DNA of 64,000 nucleotides, taken from Portunus trituberculatus. Lineage: Eukaryota > Arthropoda > Malacostraca > Decapoda > Portunidae. Under the pieces are notes generated by a model. It had not been told where the DNA came from. It saw only the letters and a list, made by a program, of their open reading frames with translations, and made no database searches. The DNA is taken from assembly GCF_017591435.1 (NCBI RefSeq), contig NC_059289.1:9468769-9532768 (forward strand), read 5' to 3'. Below are positions 12,009 through 21,006 of the stretch, piece after piece. Made by a program: the position numbers and the translations under genes. The first letter of the stretch is position 1. Each line of letters begins with the position of its first letter.

Positions 12009-13162
12009 AAATCCATCCATCCCTCCGTTGTTGGTAGTGTAGGAGGAGGAGGAGAACAGAGTGTTGAGCGTACTTTAGTTCAAAGTCTCCAGCTAGTCCC
12101 TGAATTTGATGAGGCTAAAGTAGCTGAATGGTTGTCCGCTTCGAGAGGAAAGCCAAGGAGTTTGCTTGGTCTCGAGAGAGATGGGTAGGCTTGGTCGCGA
12201 ATAAATTAAAGGGAAAAGCCTTGGAAGTTTATGATAAAATGTCAGCTGATGATCTGGATGATTACGAGGAGTTTAAGGCTGACATCTTGCGGGCATATGA
12301 GCTGCGACCAGAAGCCTATCGCTTGCAATTCAGAGGAAAGAGGAAGCGAGCAAGTGACTCCTACCTCCAGTGTGCTCGTTCACTGGAGCAAGTGTTTGAG
12401 AGGTGGATTGCAAGCGAGGGTGTTGACTCTCTCAAGGCTCTGAAGGAGTTAGTAGTTATGGAGCAGTTCATCGACATTGCTGATAAGGAGCTGGTACCTC
12501 TGTTGAGGGAGAAGAGGTTTAGGACTTTGAAGGAGGCTGCTACATGGGCTGATGATTATGTGTTGGCCCACCATCCTGTGCAGCAGCCTGGGAGTTGGAG
12601 TCGTAAGGAAGGTGGTCCTAGGGGAGGCCCAGGGAGTGGTGGCAGTTCTTCCTCGTGCTCTCCAGGCCACTTTAGGCGATATACTGGATTCAGCAGTAAG
12701 ATGGGTTTGGGAAAGCCCCAGGCCCCCACCCCTCCTTCTTCTGCGAAGGATGGGACAGCGGGGAAGGCGGCCCCTAAAACTCCCAAGTATGATTACCAGC
12801 CTACCTGCTATCACTGCCGAGGAAAAGGGCATTTTAAGTTCAATTGCCCAAAGTTAGTAACAGCTGAAACTCCTAAGTCCTCGCAGAAACCAGTTGCCTT
12901 GTTGATGTGGCCTGACACAGTTCGTGGTGATGAGTTGACTGCTCCTTCAGGCTTTAGAAGTAAGAAGGCACGGCGTGTGCCTGAGTTGTGTTTGGAGGAG
13001 GGAGAGCAGGTTGGCCCCCCTGTCCCTCCCCCTGTTGCCTCGCCCGCTCTTATTAATGATAGTGAGCTTGACTGGTGCCGTCCTTTCCTGTGTGGAGGCA
13101 CTGTCGAGATTGATGGCACAAAGTATCCTGTCACTGTACTGCGTGATACAAGAGCACAGTAG
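12009..13162 (+). pseudogene. Gag, SCAN-like, with CCHC zinc knuckle (one frameshift)
   Basis: Structural protein of the Gmr1-like element. The N-terminal part reads VPEFDEAKVAEWL near 12100, then shifts frame to KAKEFAWSRERW (12146). The following helical region (12180-12560: KLKGKALEVYDKM, DYEEFKADILRAYEL, SYLQCARSLEQVFERWI, LKELVVMEQFI) has the hydrophobic pattern of the SCAN domain, which is thought to derive from Gmr1-like Gag. A Gly/Ser/Pro linker follows, then the knuckle CYHCRGKGHFKFNC at 12808-12849. The frame continues into protease until TAG at 13160. Confidence 0.7.
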
Positions 13163-14071
13163 TCAGTGTGCCGAAATGTCACTGGGAAGAAGGTGACATC
13201 TAGCCAGGCAGTGTTGTGTCGTGGACTTAATACTGCGGAGGAGTTCGTGATGGCTGAGGTGATGCTGTCATGTCCTCTTGTCACTGCTACGGCTCAGGTA
13301 GCAGTGGCAGATGAACTGCCAGTCGCAGGAGTGGACTTCCTACTTGGAAATGATTTGGCTGGTGGTCGTGTATGGATTCCAACCTCTGATGAGGATGAGG
13401 TTGCTGAAGAGTCTGGGCCAGTGGTGCAAGACTCTGTAAATGTTGTTACCCGCTCTCAGGCACGCCGGGCTGAGAGAGAGCCTGTTACTACCCAGGAGGC
13501 TGCTAGCAGCCAGGTGGAATTAACTCCAGATGGGAGTAGCAGCGCTGATGTGGTGGAGCCAGAGTTGGGCTCACCATTGAGTTCTGGTGTGGAGGCTTAC
13601 GGTGACGGCATGGAGTCACTCGTTAATGCACCGGACTCGGCTTTGGGAATTGTTGTTGAGAGTGAGGACGAAGTGCTAGGTGTAGCTGAGTTGTTTGATG
13701 GTTATCCTCACTCTGCAGAGCACTCCGGAGGGAGCACTCGTGCTGAGTTGCTTCCTGGTGTGGATGCTGAGGGCTCTGATGTTCAGCACATACCCCAGCA
13801 TAAGTCAGGCAGTCTGTTGGAAGTTGGCACCCAGGGTGGGGAGACTTCCAGTTCTGCGGGGGGGGTTGGAAGTTTCTCCCCCCTGTGGAGCATCGTGGAG
13901 GCAGGGAGCGAGCTGTTCCCTTGTCTGGTGACTGCCTGGCTGGTGGTGATAATTCTTCTGAGGACTCACCGGATCACATGGCAGGAGCGGAGCAGCCTGG
14001 GCCAGCTCTCCGTCCTTCATGCCGTGTGGGACGTAGGGTTGCAGCATTGCCCCAACCCCATGACCCTATAG
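13060..14071 (+). pseudogene. Aspartic protease and long acidic linker of the Gmr1-like element
   Basis: The protease active site appears as VLRDTRAQ (13138-13159) where D-T/S-G-A is expected, so Gly is replaced by Arg. A TAG follows immediately at 13160-13162. The rest continues in a new frame (13166 on), with VAGVDFLLGNDLAGG near 13335, the conserved C-terminal protease block. From about 13390 to 14000 the product is a low-complexity Glu/Ser/Val-rich linker of roughly 200 residues before integrase. Confidence 0.6.
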
Positions 14072-14075
14072 TCCC

Positions 14076-15366
14076 CCTTTCTCTTACCCAGCTAGAGCTT
14101 GCAGAGCTCATTCGTAAGCAGCAGGAGGACCCGGCGTTGGCCTCCTTCTTTGCTCGAGTGGGTTAGGGAAGTGAGGAGTTGGAGGGCAGGGAGGAGTTTG
14201 TTTTGCACCAAGGGGTGTTGTGTCTTAGATGGCAGGAAAGTGACGGTGGTGAGTTATTGCAAGTAGTTGTGCCGCATAAGCTGCGGGATGCACTTGTGCT
14301 GTTGGCACATGAGGGGCCCATGGCTGGACACCTGGGCATCCGAAAGACCATCGCTCACCTGCATCGCAATTTTTGGTGGCCCAGCATGTCTAGAGAAGTA
14401 GCCATGATTCTTAAGTGCTGCCACACTTGTCAAGTGGTGGGTAAGCCTAATCAGACACCCCCTGTGGCGCCACTCCACCCCATCCATGCTGTTGATCCTC
14501 CCTTCACGAGGGTTTTGATTGATATAGTAGGTCCTCTGCCTACTACCAGGGCTGGTCACAAGTATTTGTTGACCATAATGGATGTTACCACGTGGTATCC
14601 TGAAGCAATTCCCCTGAGAAGCATTCACTCTAAGGTGGTGCTGAAGGCTTTGTTAACCTTCTTTACACACTTTGGATTGCCAGCAGAGCTGCAGTCCGAT
14701 CAGGATACCAACTTTACTTCAAAGTTGTTTAAGGATACGATGACTGCGTGGGGGATCAAGCATATTGTGTCAAGTGCTTATCATCCATAGTCTCAGGGAG
14801 CCCTGGAGAGACATCATCAAACTCTCAAGACCATGCTCAAGAGTTTCTGCATGGAGAGAGATAAGGATTGGGACGAGGGTGTCCCCTTTGTCTTATTTGC
14901 AGTGAGAGAAGCGCCCACTGAGTCCTTGGGTTTCTCACCCAATCAGCTAGTTTTTGGACACTGAGTGCGTGGACCGCTCGACGTTCTTCGGGAAGCTTGG
15001 TGTCAGCCGTCTCCTGAGCGCCCTGTCTCACTGCTTAAGAGCCTCATGAGCAGTCGAGAGAGATTAGCCAAGGCATTAGAGGTGGTGCAGGCCCACCTGT
15101 GTAAGGCCCAGCAGAGTATGAAGGGGTATTATGACCGAAGGGCCGAGTATCAGAGTTTTGCCCCTGGAGACGAAGTGCTCGTGCTGTTACCACTTCAGGG
15201 CCAGCCGCTTGCTGCCCACTATAGTGGCCCCTATGTTATAGAGAAGAAGGTAGGTGACCTCGACTACCTGGTGCTCACTCCTAACCGGCGCAAGAGAGCT
15301 CAGCTGTGTCACGTTAACATGCTGAAGCCCTATTTTCGTTCTACTAGCCAGAAGGGCTCTTTTTAG
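14076..15366 (+). pseudogene. Integrase of the Gmr1-like element (placed before RT)
   Basis: This enzyme would insert the DNA copy into chromosomes. The N-terminal H-H-C-C zinc site is at about 14308-14440 (HEGPMAGHLG, then CCHTC). Core residues are the first Asp in RVLIDIVGPLP (about 14520), the second Asp in LQSDQDTNF (about 14697), and Glu in GALERHHQTLK (about 14802). The C-terminal chromatin-binding region includes DEVLVLLPLQ and SGPYVIEKK (15170-15250). Four stops interrupt it: TAG at 14164, TAG at 14788, TGA at 14962 and the terminal stop. The stops at 14788 and 14962 sit where Gln (CAG) and Arg (CGA) would be expected, that is, C-to-T changes. Confidence 0.75.
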
Positions 15367-15373
15367 TTCTGCC

Positions 15374-15740
15374 TTGCAAGAGGCATCTTCAGTTTTGTTT
15401 TTCTGCCGGGAGGGAGAGGCTCCAGAAGTTATTGGGCCTGAACCTGTTATTCCTACAGGGCAGTGGGAACGGAATAGCCTTCATCTCTTGAGGGAAAAGG
15501 TTGAACATTTAGGGGATCAGCAAGATGAGTTGCTTCGGCGGCTGAGGAAGTACTCTTCAGTGTTTAGCAGTGTCCCGGGCAGGACACAGTTGATAGCACA
15601 CGATATTGATGTTGGGAACGAAAAGCCTGTCAAATGGCTCCCATACTGAGTGAGCCCAGGAGTACAATGTCATAGTAAGACATATAAAAGGAGCAGACAA
15701 CATTGTGGCCGATTGTCTGTCCCGGGGCCATTCCCTTTAA
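15374..15740 (+). pseudogene. RT start joined to RNase H end: internal deletion
   Basis: 15374-15649 encodes the region just before RT (LRKYSSVFSSVPGRTQLIAHDI, split here as YSSVFSSVPG and RTQLIAHDI) and stops after VKWLPY, the usual first block of Gypsy RT. Immediately downstream (15655-15740) a different frame reads VRHIKGADNIVADCLSRG, the last block of RNase H. The roughly 400 residues between them, including the Y-x-D-D site, are missing, so the copy cannot reverse transcribe itself. Confidence 0.75.
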
Positions 15741-15805
15741 TCAGTTCAATGCCTTTAAAAAAATAAAAATTTTGTAAATGTTTTGTTTCCAAAATTTTTT
15801 CTTTT

Positions 15806-16038
15806 AAGGGAGGGCGTGTGAGGGGCACTGTCTTGTTTCCCCTTTTAATTTATTATTTTTTTATATGCGTAGCCTATGGCTTCAAGCGCGGGCTGTCACT
15901 GTTCCGCTGTGCGGCCAACCACCCTCTCTTTGTTTCCACCATTTTGTGTGCCTGCGAGCCTCGCATCAGTACCGGCCAGACTTCAGCGGAGTTAACACGT
16001 ACGATCTCGGCACAGAAAGAGACACGTGTGGCTGGACT
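15806..16038 (+). repeat. Polypurine tract and start of 3' LTR, Gmr1-like element
   Basis: The purine run AAGGGAGGGCG (15806-15816) is followed by TGTGAGGGGCACTG, a canonical TG start. About 220 bp of LTR is visible before a poly-T block. The rest is hidden by a LINE fragment and the gap, so LTR length and 3' terminus are unknown. Confidence 0.55.
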
Positions 16039-16178
16039 TTTTTTTTTTTTTTTTTTTTACATTACAAGGGCACTGGCCAAGGGAAAACAAAGTGTTGGAA
16101 AAAAAATCCGCTGGTTGCCAGGCCCTGTTAAGAGGAAAGTAGAAAGAGAAAAAAAAAAATCTAAAAGGAGGGTCCAGT
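16039..16178 (-). mobile_element. Poly(A)-tailed LINE 3' fragment
   Basis: A run of T starts at 16038 and is followed by a GGGCACTGGCCAAGGG block. The element at 19179-20385 begins with the same arrangement (poly-T, then GGGCCAGCCAAGGGC). Both are minus-strand 3' ends with a poly(A) tail. The fragment enters the assembly gap. Confidence 0.5.
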
Positions 16179-16678
16179 NNNNNNNNNNNNNNNNNNNNNN
16201 NNNNNNNNNNNNNNNNNNNNNNNNNNNNNNNNNNNNNNNNNNNNNNNNNNNNNNNNNNNNNNNNNNNNNNNNNNNNNNNNNNNNNNNNNNNNNNNNNNNN
16301 NNNNNNNNNNNNNNNNNNNNNNNNNNNNNNNNNNNNNNNNNNNNNNNNNNNNNNNNNNNNNNNNNNNNNNNNNNNNNNNNNNNNNNNNNNNNNNNNNNNN
16401 NNNNNNNNNNNNNNNNNNNNNNNNNNNNNNNNNNNNNNNNNNNNNNNNNNNNNNNNNNNNNNNNNNNNNNNNNNNNNNNNNNNNNNNNNNNNNNNNNNNN
16501 NNNNNNNNNNNNNNNNNNNNNNNNNNNNNNNNNNNNNNNNNNNNNNNNNNNNNNNNNNNNNNNNNNNNNNNNNNNNNNNNNNNNNNNNNNNNNNNNNNNN
16601 NNNNNNNNNNNNNNNNNNNNNNNNNNNNNNNNNNNNNNNNNNNNNNNNNNNNNNNNNNNNNNNNNNNNNNNNNNNNNN
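16179..16678. other. Assembly gap (500 N)
   Basis: Exactly 500 undetermined bases, a conventional placeholder for a gap of unknown size. It falls between the Gmr1-like 3' LTR region and the first visible Robo-like exon, so upstream exons could be lost here. Confidence 0.99.
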
Positions 16679-16740
16679 GCTCTTACCACTGTCTCTTATT
16701 CTCCCTCCTCCTGAGAGTCATACCACTAATTTTGGCGCAG

Positions 16741-16920
16741 GTGGGCGGTGTGGTGATGCCAGTTCGGGTGGTGGGTGGTGGCGTGGCAAGGGGCACTGTC
16801 TCCGTCGGGATGGTTGGCGTTGATGAGGTAGAGGCACGAGCTGCACTGCTCACACCCACTCTGGAGCAAGGCTTCCCGTCCTCCTCCACCCCAACTAGTG
16901 CCACTGTTACCTGGAGATTG
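16741..16920 (+). CDS. robo: Robo-like receptor: exon opening FN3 domain 2
   Basis: A 60-codon exon, phase 0 at both ends, with acceptor TTTTGGCGCAG and donor TTG|GTGAGT. It ends with SATVTWRL, the B-strand Trp block that opens a fibronectin type III domain. The next exon continues it as HRSKHIEGIYV, giving the W-x-(9-10)-I-x-G-Y/I pattern of Robo FN3 domain 2. The preceding Val/Gly-rich part is less conserved and may be inter-domain linker. Upstream Ig domains and FN3-1 are not in the window. Confidence 0.65.
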
Positions 16921-17025
16921 GTGAGTACTGTTTGATAGATTGATAGATGAATGGATAAGCAGATAAAAAGATAGACAAATAAACCCGCCTGCTGATCATG
17001 TCAGAGTCCTGCACCTGCCCACCAG

Positions 17026-17302
17026 ATCCACCGGTCCAAGCACATCGAGGGGATCTATGTGCTGGGGTGTGAACGAGGCAGTGGCTTCATCCATCCTCGG
17101 ATACAACAACAGCTCCAGACCCACGACATTTCCCTCCTGCACCATCCACACTCCCACCACAGCCACAACCACGAGCCCGGCCCCACCACCCACACCCTGG
17201 AGCAAAGGGAGTCGTCCACTTCAGAGCATGCGGAGTGGCCTGACAGTGGAGGAGGGCCCCACACCTCACTGGCAGAGGAGAACGTTGAGCACATCCTCTT
17301 AG
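17026..17302 (+). CDS. robo: Robo-like receptor: FN3 domain 2, middle exon
   Basis: The exon enters in phase 0 after CACCTGCCCACCAG and leaves in phase 1 at CTCTTAG|GTGAGG. It begins with the conserved IEGIYVLG strand. It then contains a His/Thr/Pro-rich insertion of about 60 residues (LLHHPHSHHSHNH near 17128) not usual in FN3 domains, which may be a lineage-specific loop. The frame is open throughout and the phases match both neighbours. Confidence 0.65.
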
Positions 17303-17515
17303 GTGAGGAGTGGCTGCAGGGGAAGCAAGTGTACCAGGATTGCTCACTTAACACTCCTATGCTCTCTGCAACGTCCATCATTTCTTTTCATAATACAGGA
17401 ATCCCAATCAAGTTTCTTTTCTCTCTTTACTTTAGATATTCAATAGGAACTACTATTATGCAAATCCTTGCTAATGTTACACTGCTGACACTTGACCTCT
17501 GTTTCATTTGTGCAG

Positions 17516-17763
17516 AAAATGAGTCTGGGAGAAGCACTACATCCTCCAACACCACTGTAGGGGAGGAGGGAGGTGATGACTTCCCACTGCCACCCACCTG
17601 TTCCAACCTGAGAGTGATGGGCCACACCCTTGTCCTGGCCAGGTCCTCCTTCCAGGTGGTGGGGCTCCATCCCTTCACTTCCTACTGGTTCCTGCTCCTG
17701 CCTCACTACAAGGGTGTGCTGGGTGTGCCTTCCAACATGCAGTCTTTACAACACCACAGGATG
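17516..17763 (+). CDS. robo: Robo-like receptor: FN3 domain 2, final exon
   Basis: The acceptor GTTTCATTTGTGCAG supplies the two bases that complete the phase-1 codon of the previous exon. The product runs through an acidic loop to FQVVGLHPFTSYWFLLLP and then YKGVLGVPSNMQS. These are the E-F strand (GLxPfTxYxF) and the G-strand block with PSN typical of Robo FN3-2. The donor is ATG|GTGAGC, ending in phase 0. Confidence 0.75.
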
Positions 17764-18101
17764 GTGAGCTTTTGGGCACATGGCCTCACCTGTGTTAGGG
17801 CTGGCACCTCAGTAGAGGATGCTTTTTTTCTTTTGGGTTTTGTTTTTGTTCCCTTGGCCAGCATCCCACATATATATAAAAGTTTTCAAGTGAACAAAGG
17901 TATGGTGTTAAGAGAAAGAAAATACTTGCCTTGTCTGTTAACTGAAATATATTCAAGGTTGCTTGCTTGTTTGATTAGAGTACTTAATGGTTGTAAATTA
18001 ATAGCTCCTCTAATCAAGGAAATTCTTTAGAGACATTATCATTAGAATTTCTTCAGTATAATGAGAGATGCATCACTTAGCTCTGTTCCTGGTGTTGGCA
18101 G

Positions 18102-18229
18102 TGCCTGCAGGGTGGCCAGTGCTCTCAAGGTGGTGGGCCGCCAGAGTGGGGCAGGACACATATGCCCTCACCCTTCACTGGCGACCACTGCCCCCACACC
18201 TTGCCCACGGCATCATCAACAGGTATCAG
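18102..18229 (+). CDS. robo: Robo-like receptor: start of FN3 domain 3
   Basis: The exon ends in phase 0 at CAG|GTGAGT with TLHWRPLPPHLAHGIINRYQ, a textbook FN3 B-C strand (W-x-P, then G-x-I-x-x-Y). The acceptor is uncertain: CAG at 18099-18101 and CAG at 18108-18110 are candidates, and both need one base from the previous exon, which ends on a whole codon. Either a small exon is missed, a single-base error exists, or the donor choice upstream is wrong. The next exon lies 27.2 kb away and joins in frame. Confidence 0.65.
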
Positions 18230-18266
18230 GTGAGTGCTGGAATGTTCACCTCCACACACTTGTATA

Positions 18267-18269
<3 letters not shown>

Positions 18270-18320
<51 letters not shown>
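18270..18320. repeat. (CA)n microsatellite bounding LINE copy C
   Basis: A 51-bp CA repeat at the start of the long Robo intron. LINE copy C starts, 5'-truncated, at the next base. Confidence 0.9.
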
Positions 18321-18322
<2 letters not shown>

Positions 18323-18392
18323 TTTTGATAAAGTACCACATCAGAGATTACTATGGAAAATTAAAAACATAGCTGGCTTACAGGGAAAATTA

Positions 18393-19036
18393 CATTAAGC
18401 CCCCGCACTTGGCAAATTAATTAGTCTGGCGAAACTACCTCCAAATGCGAATTTCGCCAAGCACGAGTTCTTTATACCATATAAATTACCTAAAAAAAAT
18501 GCCTCAATCAGTCTTTGGTCATTGCCAAAATCCCTCTTTTGACCCCTAAAATACCTTTTTTCGAGCTGAAATAAAATCTTTTGCCTTCACATAATAGAAC
18601 ACATGTACAAAACAGACCAATAAACAATAAATAAAGCTAATAAGACATGATATAAAAGTTATAACTCCCGTTTTTCCACCCGTTTCTCTCGCTCACTTTC
18701 ATCCTTGCCGCCACCACCATTGTCCTTACCCCCACCGGTACCACCTGTTTCGCTGGTAGAGGCCTTGTTGGAGGTAAATTGCCAGAATTAGTTCCCATGC
18801 TAGCAGAACAGAGGACAGGACAAACAAAATGGCTGAAGGGGCTCTCACTTTGCGTTCTGATAAGTTTAGAGAGAGGTCTGACGTCACCGGAGAGCCGCGT
18901 GGTTCGCCGTGCGGCCGCCAGGGGACCGCCAAGTTTTAATTCAAATCGCCAAGCGTGCACTCGGTGGTCTGTGGCCACCCTACCGCCAAAAGTGAATTTC
19001 ACTAAGCTGAGATTCGCCAAGTGTGGGGGTTTTCTG
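18393..19036. mobile_element. 644-bp non-autonomous Tigger/pogo-like MITE
   Basis: The ends form an inverted repeat. The left end reads CATTAAGCCCCCGCACTTGG. The right end, reverse complemented, reads CAGAAAACCCCCACACTTGG. Both are flanked by TA, the usual target duplication of Tc1/mariner/pogo elements. Removing the element and one TA restores the interrupted LINE. No transposase reading frame is present, so mobility would need an enzyme in trans. The interior is GC-richer than its surroundings. Confidence 0.75.
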
Positions 19037-19178
19037 TATATATTGGACTGAATAACAAACTTCTTAAAAGACAGAAAAATGAGAACAGTGATAAAGGGTG
19101 AAGAATCAAAATGGTGTAGAGTTATTAGTGGAGTTCCACAGGAAACAGTTCTGGCCCCAGTAATGTTCATTCATAGTT

Positions 19179-20385
19179 TTTTTTTTCTTTTTTACGTAGG
19201 GAAGAGGGCCAGCCAAGGGCAAAAAAAAGGAAGTTAAAAAAGGCCCACTTGAGTGCTGGCTCTCTAAAAAGTGCAAAAAGTGCCAAAACCGTCAGCCAGA
19301 ATTAGGGGAGCAAATGCCTCGATACCTCCCTCTTGAAAGAAGACAAGTTGTAGGAATTCGGAAATACAGATGCAGGGAGGGAGTTCCAGAGTTTACCAGT
19401 GAAAGGAATGAATGACTGAGAGTACTGGTTAACTCTTGCATTAGAGAGTTGGATAGAATAGGGATGAGAGGAAGAAGAAAGCCTTGTGCAGCGAGGCCAC
19501 AGGAGAAGGGAGGCATGCAGTTAGCAAGATCAGTAGAACAGTTACCATGAAAATAGCGATAAAAGACAGAAAGGGATGCAACATTTCGGCGGTGAGAAAG
19601 AGACTGAAGACAGTTAGTGAGAGGAGGGGAGTTGATGAGACGAAAAGCTTTCGATTCCACCCTATCAAGCAAAGCTGTGTGACTGGAACCCCCCCAAACA
19701 TGCGAAGAGTACTCCATACAGGGACGGATAAGGCCCTTATACAGAGTAAGCAGTTGGAGGGGCGAGAAAAACTGTCGGAGACGCCTCAGAACACCTAACT
19801 TCATAGAAGCTGTTTTAGCAAGAGATGAGATGTGAAGTTTCCAGTTAAGATTATGAGCAAAGGACAGACCGAGGATATTCATTGTGGAAGAGGGAGACAG
19901 TTGAGTGTCATTGAAGAAGAGGGGGATAGTTGTCTGGAAGGTTATGTCGAGTTGATAGATGGAAGAATTGAGTTTTTTGAGGCATTGAAAACTACTATAT
20001 TTTCTCTGCCCCAATCGGAATACTTAGAAAGATCGGAAGTCAGGCGTTCCGTGGCGTCCCCGCGTGATCTGTTGACTTCCTGAAGGGTTGGACGTCTCTG
20101 AAAGAACGTGGAAAGATGTAGGGTGGTATCATCAGCGTAGGAGTGGATAGGGCAAGAAGTTTGGTTAAGAAGATCATTAATGAGTAATAGAAAGAGAGTG
20201 AGTGACAGGACAGAACCCTGAGGAACACCACTATTAATAGGTTTAGGAGAAGAACAGTAGCCGTCTACCACAGCAGTAATAGAGCGGTCGGAAAAGAAAC
20301 TTGAGATAAAGTTGCAGAGAGAAGGATAGAAATCAAAGCTTTATGCCAGACTGTCAAAAGCTTTTGATGTGTCTAACGTGTATCA
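19179..20385 (-). mobile_element. Poly(A)-tailed LINE (Jockey/RTE-like), 5'-truncated
   Basis: Minus-strand LINE with a poly(A) tail (T-run at 19179-19194) and a 3' UTR carrying GGGCCAGCCAAGGGC. It differs from the AC-tailed LINEs in tail and in its Y-A-D-D RT motif. It sits inside LINE copy C, and a SINE abuts its truncated 5' end. Confidence 0.75.
19292..20385 (-). pseudogene. Reverse transcriptase palm to C-terminus (poly(A) LINE)
   Basis: Minus-strand frames 20271-19942 and 20014-19292. The first contains NSGVPQGSVLSLTLFLLLIN and SYADDTTLH, so the catalytic Y-A-D-D is intact. The second has the post-RT block MNILGLSFAHNLNWKLHI and LYKGLIRPCMEYSSHVWGG. One frame change separates them. Upstream sequence to 20385 adds AFDSLA-like residues in a degraded frame. 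It is clearly an RT fragment; clade assignment is tentative. Confidence 0.8.
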
Positions 20386-20394
20386 TGATGTGGT

Positions 20395-20738
20395 AGAGGA
20401 GGTGGAGGCTGTGGCGTAGTGGATGAGGTGGTGAGCACAGAATCGGGCAGACATCCACGCATAGATTCGAATCCCACCATATATCACTTTGAAGCTATGC
20501 CATTTGTCGAGTGGTTTAAAGTTACCTACATGTCACCGTGATACTCAGGTTCGAGGTGGTCACACCAAAGATGTGCTTGGGTGGTGATATGGGCCTTAAT
20601 ATGGGTACCACTACGAATAAAATTGCCTGCGCCACTAATGGGTGGAAGTAGAACAGCGCTTCCCACATATACTCTTCAAGTATGCCTACAGGTGCTATAG
20701 GCCATAACATAAAAAAAAAAATAATAAATAATAATAAG
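20395..20738 (+). mobile_element. tRNA-derived SINE family B, copy 1
   Basis: The head has a box A-like TGGCGTAGTGGATGAGG and box B AGATTCGAATCCC. The body reads through GGTTTAAAGTTACCTACATG and TACTCTTCAAGTATGCC, and an A-rich tail with TAA repeats ends it. The same body occurs at 26568-26908 (minus, complete) and 50440-50622 (partial), defining a family of roughly 310-340 bp. Mobilisation by an unknown LINE is inferred. Confidence 0.85.
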
Positions 20739-20922
20739 ACCGTATGTAGAAGAGACTTTAAGAAATGTATAGTTTTCCAAACAGAAGCATAGCAACATGG
20801 AACAACTTGGATAAAACAGTGGTTCAAGCAAGAAATATTCCTGACTTTAAGGCTAAACTGGACAGATATGGAGACAGGATAGCACGAGCATGGCTCTTTT
20901 CCTGTAAAACACAACTAGGTAA

Positions 20923-20945
20923 ACACACACACACACATACACACA

Positions 20946-21004
<59 letters not shown>
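20923..21004. repeat. (CA)n joining a LINE 3' end to a SINE head
   Basis: An 82-bp CA repeat with two small interruptions. It is the tail of LINE copy C and abuts the first base of the SINE head. Confidence 0.9.

Positions 21005-21006
<2 letters not shown>

Larger units (their letters stand above)
12009..16038 (+). mobile_element. Gmr1-like Ty3/Gypsy element, RT deleted, no 5' LTR seen
   Basis: Recognisable order: Gag with one CCHC knuckle, aspartic protease, integrase, the first residues of RT, the last residues of RNase H, polypurine tract, and the start of a 3' LTR. Integrase upstream of RT is the arrangement reported for the Gmr1 group of Gypsy elements; ordinary Gypsy elements have it after RNase H. 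No 5' LTR is visible before Gag, so the copy is probably 5'-truncated at the I-like LINE tail. The 3' LTR is interrupted by a LINE fragment and the assembly gap. Confidence 0.75.
18321..20922 (+). mobile_element. CR1/L2-like LINE, copy C, split by three later insertions
   Basis: A + strand LINE that begins inside RT directly at the (CA)n tract: FDKVPHQRLLWKI (18323 on), then a MITE (18393-19036), then LLKRQKNENSD-like sequence and a GVPQ motif at 19040-19160, which is where the RT frame should resume. A minus-strand poly(A) LINE and a SINE interrupt it next. It resumes at about 20740 with YSFPNRSIATWNNLD (20768) and ends with ACAACTAGGTAAACAC and another (CA)n tract. Order of events: LINE C first, then the MITE, and separately the minus LINE and the SINE. 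Confidence 0.75.

Noticed and set aside
12449..12832. Minus-strand open frames over the Gmr1-like Gag
   Set aside because: Shadows of the Gag frame, which has the CCHC knuckle on +.
12009..16038. Copia (Ty1) element because integrase precedes RT
   Set aside because: The integrase, the RT start block (PVKWLPY), the RNase H end (VADCLSR) and the Gag type are Gypsy-like. Integrase first fits the Gmr1 group of Gypsy elements.
16057..16714. Open frames spanning the N block
   Set aside because: They cross undetermined sequence, so no protein can be inferred.
16741..18229. Dscam or another Ig/FN3 receptor as identity of the host gene
   Set aside because: The IEGIYV and PSN blocks in the penultimate FN3 and the V-E-V-x-A-A-S-T block in the last FN3 directly before a transmembrane exon fit Robo better. 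A profile search is still needed, so confidence is kept moderate.
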